Assembly: GCF_021654775.1 (NCBI RefSeq)
Contig: NZ_AP025343.1
Span: forward strand, 4,555,501 to 4,619,500
DNA length: 64,000 bases
Direction of reading: 5' to 3'
Source: Paenibacillus azoreducens
GTDB taxonomy: Bacteria; Bacillota; Bacilli; Paenibacillales; Paenibacillaceae
The notes under the pieces are model-generated. The model worked only from the letters and a program-made list of their open reading frames with translations. It did not search any database and was not told the origin of the DNA. Positions 58,508 to 64,000 of this stretch are shown in pieces. Every line of letters begins with the position of its first letter. The stretch's first letter is position 1. The position numbers were made by a program, and so were the translations under genes.

Positions 58508-59755
58508 CTATTCCTTCTTAGTTGCAGCAGGGATATTTCGAGTGTGGCAGTGAATACCGCCTCCATACAAGTTTAGGGCCAATGTGTTGATTTGAACAAT
58601 TCTCCGATCAGGGAAAGCTGTCTTCAATACTTTTAAAGCTTCCTCATCTTTCTTGCGAATTTCTTCCGGCATCCCCTCTTCATAATATTTCTGGGCCACA
58701 ACGACCCCATTCGCTATTAAAAAATTGCAGTAGCTTAACGCAGGCAATACATTGATCGGTGCTGTCGGGAATGGACTGCCATCGAACAGCGTGTCCTTCC
58801 CTTTCAACGATTCCTTCATAAACTCCCAAGTCTGAAATGCCTGATCCTCTGGGTAAAGATCAATATAAATTGGCTCTGGCATCGGTATTTTCAAGATCGT
58901 AAACGGTTTTCCATCAACGGTAGTTGCAGCCTTTACCGCTTCATAAGCTTGATCTAATCGCTCTTTATTGTAAGCGTGCAGCTGGCTGCTCTTGGCCTCT
59001 TCCTCAGTCACATGCGCGAGGATTACCGTATCCGGGCCGACAAATCTGCACATCTCATCAATATGCCCATTCGCAGAAGCACTTCGATACGAACGGAACG
59101 TGCCATCTGCAGAAGGTATCGCTCCCATACCAGGATGCTCATCGTCATAGGTCGCTCGCGGAAGCCAAATGATTCGGTCAAGTCGAAAGACTCTTTTCAG
59201 TTCCTCTTCAACCTCGGCAAATGTCTTCTCCGGATTGCGCTTATCCACTTCCGTTTCTCGTATTGACATCATCACGCCGCGTCCATTAAACTCCCGATCT
59301 CCGCCTTCGCTGATTAAGTCCGCATGAATCGTATGCTCGATGCCAACTTGCTCAGCTTGAAACTTCCCAAAGCCTCGATGCAAGCGAGAAAACTCGTCTT
59401 CTTCAGTTAAGAAGCCATACATGTTAAAACGAAAATCAACGCGTGCACGCTCCCCCTCGTCATTGATGATGACTTCTGCCCCAAAGTCCCGCGGGAAAAC
59501 AACACTCGCAGGAAAGCGCACAAAGCGGATGCATGCAGTGTCTACACCCTGATCTTGAAGTGCTTTCCGAGCTCGCTTCTCTACTTCCTCGTTAAAGCTG
59601 CATATCAGTACGATGACCTCTCCCATCAAAGCTTGAACAACCTGTACACTAACGATATCAACATTGAGGCTTCTCGTCGCATTTGCAGGAGGCGGCCAGA
59701 TCAACAAGACGGATTCTTGCTGTTCAAACTCCCCAACGGTTCTAAACTGCTTCAT
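58508..59755 (-). CDS. Agmatine deiminase/peptidylarginine deiminase family enzyme
   Basis: 415 residues from ATG 59755 (AAAGGAG 9 nt upstream). PAD_porph family: VLLIWPPPANATRSLNVDIV, VVFPRDFGAEVIINDEGERA (substrate Asp), DLISEGGDREFNGRGVMMSI (EGG, E and D), SASANGHIDEMCRFVGPDTV (catalytic His, GHxDxxxRF) and the nucleophilic Cys in LYGGGIHCHTRNIPA. All catalytic residues of the guanidinium-cleaving family are present. Substrate could be agmatine or peptide arginine; the gene lacks a putrescine neighbour, and no signal peptide is seen, so agmatine or a related small substrate is more likely. Alone. Confidence 0.85.
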   Translation of the reverse strand: MKQFRTVGEFEQQESVLLIWPPPANATRSLNVDIVSVQVVQALMGEVIVLICSFNEEVEKRARKALQDQGVDTACIRFVRFPASVVFPRDFGAEVIINDEGERARVDFRFNMYGFLTEEDEFSRLHRGFGKFQAEQVGIEHTIHADLISEGGDREFNGRGVMMSIRETEVDKRNPEKTFAEVEEELKRVFRLDRIIWLPRATYDDEHPGMGAIPSADGTFRSYRSASANGHIDEMCRFVGPDTVILAHVTEEEAKSSQLHAYNKERLDQAYEAVKAATTVDGKPFTILKIPMPEPIYIDLYPEDQAFQTWEFMKESLKGKDTLFDGSPFPTAPINVLPALSYCNFLIANGVVVAQKYYEEGMPEEIRKKDEEALKVLKTAFPDRRIVQINTLALNLYGGGIHCHTRNIPAATKKE

Positions 59756-59921
59756 CACAACATCTCCTTTACTGGTTGTTTATCCTATGTATCCATCTTC
59801 ATGATGTACGGTTGAAACTTTTCGTTCTAAAATGAATGATAGACTATGGAGTAACTCCAGAGTCAAGGAGCATAATTTCATTTATCGTAAATATGTAAAA
59901 ACATCACACAGACGAATTTGC

Positions 59922-60590
59922 TCACTCATTGACATCAAAAAGGCCACTTCCTTTACCACATTCCTGAGCCAGTTCCCCTGTCCACATATCCCCCGTACTG
60001 ATAAAGTATGATTTTTCCATCTGTCCATCGATCATGTATTCATTGGTTTGAACGGCTTTTCGCTTCGCCGCTTCCATCTCCTCCTCCGTTTCCAGATCGC
60101 TCTCCCACACATAATATCCGTTGATGCATCTCTCCCATGTGAATCGATCGAAACAAGGATGTTGGGATTTGTAAGGGAATGGCTTGGGATCCGGATTTTT
60201 GATAAAAATCCGCTCGTAGTATTCGATTTCTGAACGAACAGCCGCTACAACTTGCGAATCCATAAACTCCGGGTCTCCCACCCAAATTTTAAGATAATAG
60301 GGCTCTTTTAAGTTGTTTAGTTTCTTTTCCCATTCAAGATATATTTCCATGAGCTGGTCCAGCACTTGCGTTCTGAATTTATAAGGGGGATTTTTCTTGC
60401 CAACTTCGTTTTTATTGATTTGATGCAGATTGTAAAAGGGACTAATCCATAACTTGACGTATTCCTTCTGATCCTTGACCAAAGACTCAATATCCAGTTT
60501 CTTATGGTAGGCCCCCCAGTGAGGAAGGTTCCTTGCCCTCCTGCTCATGCCTCTGGTCTTTTTTCGGACCGATGTAAAATGATAGCTCAT
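59922..60590 (-). CDS. Conserved hypothetical protein
   Basis: 222 residues, AAGGAG just before ATG 60590, 13 bp after the serine hydrolase stop, so the two are co-transcribed. Soluble, rich in aromatic and charged residues: WGAYHKKLDIESLVKDQKEY, KLWISPFYNLHQINKNEVGK, YYLKIWVGDPEFMDSQVVAA and CFDRFTWERCINGYYVWESD. No membrane segment, no signal and no motif I can name. The tight spacing and good ribosome site make the gene solid; function unknown. Confidence 0.78.
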   Translation of the reverse strand: MSYHFTSVRKKTRGMSRRARNLPHWGAYHKKLDIESLVKDQKEYVKLWISPFYNLHQINKNEVGKKNPPYKFRTQVLDQLMEIYLEWEKKLNNLKEPYYLKIWVGDPEFMDSQVVAAVRSEIEYYERIFIKNPDPKPFPYKSQHPCFDRFTWERCINGYYVWESDLETEEEMEAAKRKAVQTNEYMIDGQMEKSYFISTGDMWTGELAQECGKGSGLFDVNE

Positions 60591-60603
60591 TAAATGCTCC
60601 TTC

Positions 60604-61596
60604 TTATAAAATATCTATTAAAACCGGTTTGATCTGGCGAAACAATTGATGCGAATCGACCTTTTCGTAATTCCACAGCATAATTACCCGCAAGTCGCTT
60701 GCCGGATAATGCCAAATTTCGGACCGGAAGCCTGGCGTCCCTCCACCGATCAGACGAAAATCGGACCCCAAAAACCATCCATATCCATAATTCAAGTTCG
60801 GATCGAACGTTGTCGCGTAATATGGCGCAAACATCTTTTCCATCGTCTCAGGCTTAAGCAGTTCTCCGCCAAATAAAGCTTTGCACCATCGATCCAAATC
60901 GCGAACGGTTGAATATAGCTCTCCAGGCGCGTCCACATCGCTTAGTTTATCATTGTCGGCATTCGTGATTTCTCCATTTTCCATGGCATGTCCGTACGCA
61001 CGGTCAGGATTGATTTTCCGCGGGTTATCTGGCCCGGTAGATTTCATCTGCAGAGGCGAAAAGAACCATAAATCAAAGATTTCCTCATATTTCATCCCGG
61101 TCAAAACCTCTAAAATATACCCTAACATGATAAAGCCGGTGCTGCTGTACCCCCAGCGCTCCCCCGGATGAAACTCCTGATTGAGCTGAGTTAAATAGTC
61201 CGCAATATTTCCGTCTTCGACTTTTAATTTGCTCATCTCGTAACGTAAGTTAGGTACCGCATATATATCCTGCAATCCTGACGAATGGCTTAATAAATGA
61301 TGAATGCTGATTTCAGGATGAAGTATCTTAAATTTTTCTACGTATTTGCCGGGATGTTCATTAAGATGAATAAGCCCTTGTTCGTGAAGTTTGAGCGTCG
61401 CGGCGGCAATAAACATCTTCGTAACGGAAGCAATATGAAACTTGGTATCGATATGATTCGCAACATTTAACTGCATGCTCGCATGACCGTAGGATTTACT
61501 GAATAACTCTTTTCCTTCTTTTGAAATCAGGATGTTGCCGCATAAGAGGTTTTCTCTATTATAATTTTCAATAATTTCTTCCAATTGACGGATCAC
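60604..61596 (-). CDS. Serine hydrolase of the class C beta-lactamase/esterase family
   Basis: 330 residues, start GTG 61596 with GAGGTG 8 nt upstream. Catalytic SxxK in DTKFHIASVTKMFIAAATLK (S-V-T-K), a YSSTGFIMLGYI segment as the YxN-like motif with Ser for Asn, and HLLSHSSGLQDI (typical of family). The C-terminal GGGTPGFRSEIWHYPASDLR replaces the KTG motif by GGGTPG. No signal peptide, so cytoplasmic or released otherwise; similar to EstB/PBP4*-type serine hydrolases acting on small peptides or esters. Not a resistance beta-lactamase by motif set. First gene of a two-gene operon. Confidence 0.87.
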   Translation of the reverse strand: MIRQLEEIIENYNRENLLCGNILISKEGKELFSKSYGHASMQLNVANHIDTKFHIASVTKMFIAAATLKLHEQGLIHLNEHPGKYVEKFKILHPEISIHHLLSHSSGLQDIYAVPNLRYEMSKLKVEDGNIADYLTQLNQEFHPGERWGYSSTGFIMLGYILEVLTGMKYEEIFDLWFFSPLQMKSTGPDNPRKINPDRAYGHAMENGEITNADNDKLSDVDAPGELYSTVRDLDRWCKALFGGELLKPETMEKMFAPYYATTFDPNLNYGYGWFLGSDFRLIGGGTPGFRSEIWHYPASDLRVIMLWNYEKVDSHQLFRQIKPVLIDIL

Positions 61597-61795
61597 GGGC
61601 GATACACCTCATTTTTTAATATAATTAGGGCTCAATACTAAAATCAGTTCCTGACATTGTGCGAAGTGACCGCTGCGGTTACGGATCGTTCTTCTGATCG
61701 CTGCCCGCCTTCAATTTACCTAATACAACCTATCCATAAATGTTAATATGTGTAATTATATACTAATAGCGATAAAATGAAAGGAGATTTCAAAA
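61597..61795. other. Divergent promoter region
   Basis: 200 bp between the divergent serine hydrolase and nucleotidyltransferase genes; AT-rich on the right side. No palindrome that I can support. Confidence 0.4.
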
Positions 61796-62371
61796 ATTAA
61801 ATCTATCTACGAAGTTTTAAAAATCTTTTATGATCGTATGCCTGTTACAGATATTGTTTGGATTGTTGCAGGTTCAGCAGCATCCCTAATTCAAGGGTGC
61901 AATCTTCAACCCCATGACATTGATATCTTGGTAAAGCGGAGTGATGACGTAGATAAAATCGCCCATCTGTTTACGGACTTTTTACCGGAATCAAACCAGC
62001 CCCTTATATTTAATAAAAACTGGATTTCCACAAAGGAAATTGCTGTCTATTCTATGAATGGGGATAAGGATAAATGGTCATATGCCCGATTGAATATTCA
62101 CGGGATCCAAATTGAAATTTCCAACACAGCTTCGCATGAGTACCTTGAACTGAGCCCTGTAGTATGGGAAATCAGAAGATATGAAAATTATCACGGAATG
62201 TCTATTCCTGTTGTCCCATTGGAACTACAGTTGCATTCAAATCATGAAATGAAAAAGTTTGATAGAATCAGCAAAATCAAGGACGTTATAAAGTTAAAAA
62301 ATCTCGATCTTCAATTTCTGGAGAATTATCTTACTGATAGCGATTATCGCCAGTTGTTGAATTTATTTTGA
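61796..62371 (+). CDS. Nucleotidyltransferase-fold protein, probable AUU start
   Basis: About 191 residues if translation starts at ATT 61796. The in-frame ATG at 61838 has no ribosome site, while AAAGGAG lies 9 nt before the ATT, and the extra residues (KSIYEVLKIFYDR) look like a native first helix. Core: IVWIVAGSAASLIQGCNLQP then HDIDILV (GS..DxD motif of the minimal nucleotidyltransferase fold, like AadA or LinB-type enzymes), and later IPVVPLELQLHSNHEMKKFD. It probably adenylates a small molecule or protein; substrate unknown. Alone, with a gap of 200 bp after it. Confidence 0.75.
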   Translation: MKSIYEVLKIFYDRMPVTDIVWIVAGSAASLIQGCNLQPHDIDILVKRSDDVDKIAHLFTDFLPESNQPLIFNKNWISTKEIAVYSMNGDKDKWSYARLNIHGIQIEISNTASHEYLELSPVVWEIRRYENYHGMSIPVVPLELQLHSNHEMKKFDRISKIKDVIKLKNLDLQFLENYLTDSDYRQLLNLF

Positions 62372-62573
62372 TCTCTTTCGATCTAAGAGCCATTTTAGAA
62401 AGAAGTGCTTAGGCAAGTTGCTCCTATATATTAGCTGGTTTTGGTTAACGTCCTATACGGCCTTTTTTATTCAGCTGAACTTCAGAAATACTTCAGAATT
62501 TCCTTTGCTCGTTCCGAAGAAATCTTTCTTAGTATTGAGATGCTGGTATGTGGAATGAGGAAGGAGAAATCGA
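62372..62573. other. Intergenic region
   Basis: About 200 bp; the promoter for the methyltransferase operon is expected here, but I find no strong -35/-10 pair and no hairpin. Confidence 0.35.
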
Positions 62574-63152
62574 GTGATGATGAGAAGTATTCAGGAGAAA
62601 GTGTTGTTTCTGTACAAATTTTCGCAGGCGCCGAAACAAATCGGCAGTATTACGCCCAGTTCCGCGTTTTTGGCTAAAAAGATGCTTGAATCGGTGGACT
62701 GGAACCAGGTCGAACACATCGCTGAGCTTGGAGCGGGCACAGGGGCCATCACCAAATATATCGAAGCGGTAAACCTGAAACATGCGCATGTACTGTTGTT
62801 TGAAAAAGATTCTCTGCTCCGCAGCCAAATAGCGGAAAGCTTCCCCGCTTATTCTTGTTATGAAGATGCATGCAAGCTGACAGAAGCGCTCCAAAATGAG
62901 CAGATTGAGCAACTGGACTGCATTTTGAGCGGGCTGCCATTTTTTAACTTCCCGCAAGACCTGCGCGATCAGTTGATGGAGCAAATTGTAACTTCATTGA
63001 AGCCGGGCGGTTTGTTTATCGCCTTTCAATATTCGCAGCAGATGAGAAAACAGCTCAGCACTTTGTTCGATATCGAGCATATCCATTATGTTCCGTTGAA
63101 TATACCGCCGGCGTTCGTATACGTTTGCCGCAAAAGGGATGAATACGCATGA
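62574..63152 (+). CDS. Phospholipid N-methyltransferase-like SAM methyltransferase
   Basis: 192 residues, GTG 62574 (or ATG 62577), GGAAGGAG 7-10 nt upstream. N-terminal FLYKFSQAPKQIGSITPSSA then FLAKKM is the PmtA signature (GSIxPSSxxLA), followed by AELGAGTGAITKYIEAVNLK (motif I), CILSGLPFFNFP (GLPF) and LKPGGLFIAFQYSQQM. PmtA-type enzymes methylate phosphatidylethanolamine or a related membrane lipid; in Firmicutes the natural acceptor is not settled. Stop overlaps the PAP2 start by ATGA, so operon. Confidence 0.85.
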   Translation: MMMRSIQEKVLFLYKFSQAPKQIGSITPSSAFLAKKMLESVDWNQVEHIAELGAGTGAITKYIEAVNLKHAHVLLFEKDSLLRSQIAESFPAYSCYEDACKLTEALQNEQIEQLDCILSGLPFFNFPQDLRDQLMEQIVTSLKPGGLFIAFQYSQQMRKQLSTLFDIEHIHYVPLNIPPAFVYVCRKRDEYA

Positions 63153-63784
63153 AAAATAAGCTCGCCCCTTATTTGCCGCTGGCTTGGCTTCTGTCCATTC
63201 CCGTATTAAATATATGTTATGGCTTTCTCAACCGCGGCGGTTCCGACACCGCCCAATTGATTACCGCGTGGGATCGCCTGATCCCGTTCGTGCCCGCTTT
63301 TATCATTCCATACCTGATTTGGTATCCGTACGTCTTTCTGATGTTTATCGTATTTTTCCGGAAGGATCGCAACGTCTATTACCGCAGCTTAACGCTGACA
63401 TGTGTCGGGCTTGCCGTATGCTATCTTGTTTTTTATTTGTACCAAACAACGTTTCCGCGGCCGGAAATCGGCCAAGACGGCGTATTAAACTGGCTCGTCG
63501 GCATCGTTTATCAAATGGATGCGCCGTACAATTGCTTCCCGAGCATTCATGTCCTGACCAGCTATATCGTTGTGAAGGCGGCTTATCAATGCAAGCTCAG
63601 CCGGCTGGCAAACGCTGCGGTTTGCGCAACCTCCGGGATCATTATACTTTCCACTCTGTTTGTCAAACAGCATGTATTGATGGACGTTGTGGGAGGAATC
63701 GTATTGGCGGAGATGCTTTATTTTTGGATCGGACGCAAAATATTCAAGCCGGGCAGAGAGAAGCGTGCGGCTCATGGATTATAA
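63149..63784 (+). CDS. PAP2-superfamily membrane phosphatase/lipid transferase
   Basis: 211 residues, start overlapping the previous stop. Six predicted membrane helices: PLAWLLSIPVLNICYGFLNR, FVPAFIIPYLIWYPYVFLMF, SLTLTCVGLAVCYLVFYLYQ and others. The PAP2 phosphatase motifs are visible late: YNCFPSIHVLTSYIVVKAAY (PSxH) and LFVKQHVLMDVVGGIVLAEM (HxxxD). The first motif Lys is not in its usual place, but the layout matches the PAP2_3/inositol-phosphoceramide synthase-like branch. It probably removes a phosphate from, or transfers, a lipid head group. Middle gene of a lipid-membrane operon. Confidence 0.85.
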   Translation: MKNKLAPYLPLAWLLSIPVLNICYGFLNRGGSDTAQLITAWDRLIPFVPAFIIPYLIWYPYVFLMFIVFFRKDRNVYYRSLTLTCVGLAVCYLVFYLYQTTFPRPEIGQDGVLNWLVGIVYQMDAPYNCFPSIHVLTSYIVVKAAYQCKLSRLANAAVCATSGIIILSTLFVKQHVLMDVVGGIVLAEMLYFWIGRKIFKPGREKRAAHGL

Positions 63785-64000
63785 TACGCTGATGTCGTAT
63801 ATTCAGCATTTCGGTTATGCTGCACTATTTTTCGCCTTGTGGCTCGGCATCGTCGGCATGCCGATTCCCGATGAAGTGGTCGTCATGACCGGAGGCGCCG
63901 TTACGGCAAGCGGGCTTCTGCACACGCTCCCTGCCTTTATTTTAACTTATTTAGGCGTTGTCTCCGGATTATCGCTGGGTTATGCGCTTGGACGATGGTT
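63774..64000 (+). CDS. DedA-family membrane protein (3' end outside window)
   Basis: 75 codons from ATG 63774, overlapping the PAP2 stop by 11 nt. MDYNTLMSYIQHFGYAALFF, then ALWLGIVGMPIPDEVVVMTG and GAVTASGLLHTLPAFILTYL, LGVVSGLSLGYALGRW. The GxxxPxPDExxxxxxG segment is the family mark with the acid needed for function. DedA proteins are half-flippase-like lipid scramblases or transporters, for example of undecaprenyl phosphate or PE. Co-translation with PAP2 and the methyltransferase suggests joint work on lipid head groups. C-terminus cut off by the window. Confidence 0.85.
   Translation, partial: MDYNTLMSYIQHFGYAALFFALWLGIVGMPIPDEVVVMTGGAVTASGLLHTLPAFILTYLGVVSGLSLGYALGRW

Overview
The window looks like chromosomal DNA of a Gram-positive, spore-forming Firmicute, most likely Paenibacillus or a close relative. 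Evidence: strong AGGAGG-type ribosome binding sites throughout, a T-box leader, Zur boxes of the Bacillus type, a cre-like site, a Tgl-type spore-coat transglutaminase, a DUF3889 protein, a Bacillus-type SgrR regulator and a tRNA-Leu-like 3' end. No rRNA, complete tRNA, prophage or CRISPR array is visible.

Layout. 1-5.4 kb is AT-rich and gene-poor: a truncated quinone-reductase-type gene, an HxlR remnant, a DUF3889 protein, two convergent paralogous secreted proteins of unknown function and a frameshifted IS110-type transposase. 5.4-10.7 kb holds a TetR/DUF5367/unknown operon and a MarR-headed flavin monooxygenase plus two nitroreductases. 11-15.9 kb is a scrap-yard of gene fragments joined at sharp junctions (alpha/beta hydrolase, SRPBCC-like, DUF1330-like, GH4, MFS, ParB-like) around an intact PadR gene and a TetR-P450 pair; a complete T-box leader sits in front of the truncated MFS gene. 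15.9-22.4 kb is a detoxification cluster: tautomerase and SDR under a MerR-type promoter, a TetR gene with its own operator, an MBL-fold hydrolase, and a TetX-like monooxygenase and a DHA2 exporter that share a 32-bp operator-like element. 22.5-24.4 kb is degraded (PEP-utilising domain fragment, tRNA 3' fragment, FN3-repeat pseudogene).

24.5-36.9 kb: radical SAM/SPASM protein, transglutaminase, a compact chemoreceptor, an SgrR-type regulator, a stalk-like exported protein, a two-component system with a three-gene ABC-2 exporter (LanFEG/BcrAB type) and a methyltransferase. 36.9-37.9 kb is a cluster of two interspersed repeat families with no gene. 38-42.6 kb carries a PEP-utilising phosphotransferase with a TetR gene, a REP-like repeat also present at 26.6 kb, and a zinc-type alcohol dehydrogenase. 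42.7-46.7 kb is a zinc-uptake operon (znuC-znuB-znuA-zagA) beside three Zur boxes, divergent from a TetR/NorA-like exporter pair.

48.6-64 kb holds mostly single genes: YdcF, GNAT, an intact-looking IS3 element (about 1.66 kb), a TFIIB zinc-finger protein, an alpha/beta hydrolase, a truncated SdpB/HTTM gene next to a DCC thiol oxidoreductase, a DUF1648 membrane protein convergent with a sigma-like factor, a KNTase-like nucleotidyltransferase, Nudix, agmatine-deiminase-like enzyme, serine hydrolase, a nucleotidyltransferase-fold protein that seems to start at AUU, and a methyltransferase-PAP2-DedA operon running off the end.

Themes: many one-component regulators (five TetR, and one each of MarR, MerR and PadR) with visible palindromic operators next to drug-handling enzymes and exporters, metal homeostasis under Zur, and repeated evidence of illegitimate recombination that leaves truncated genes.
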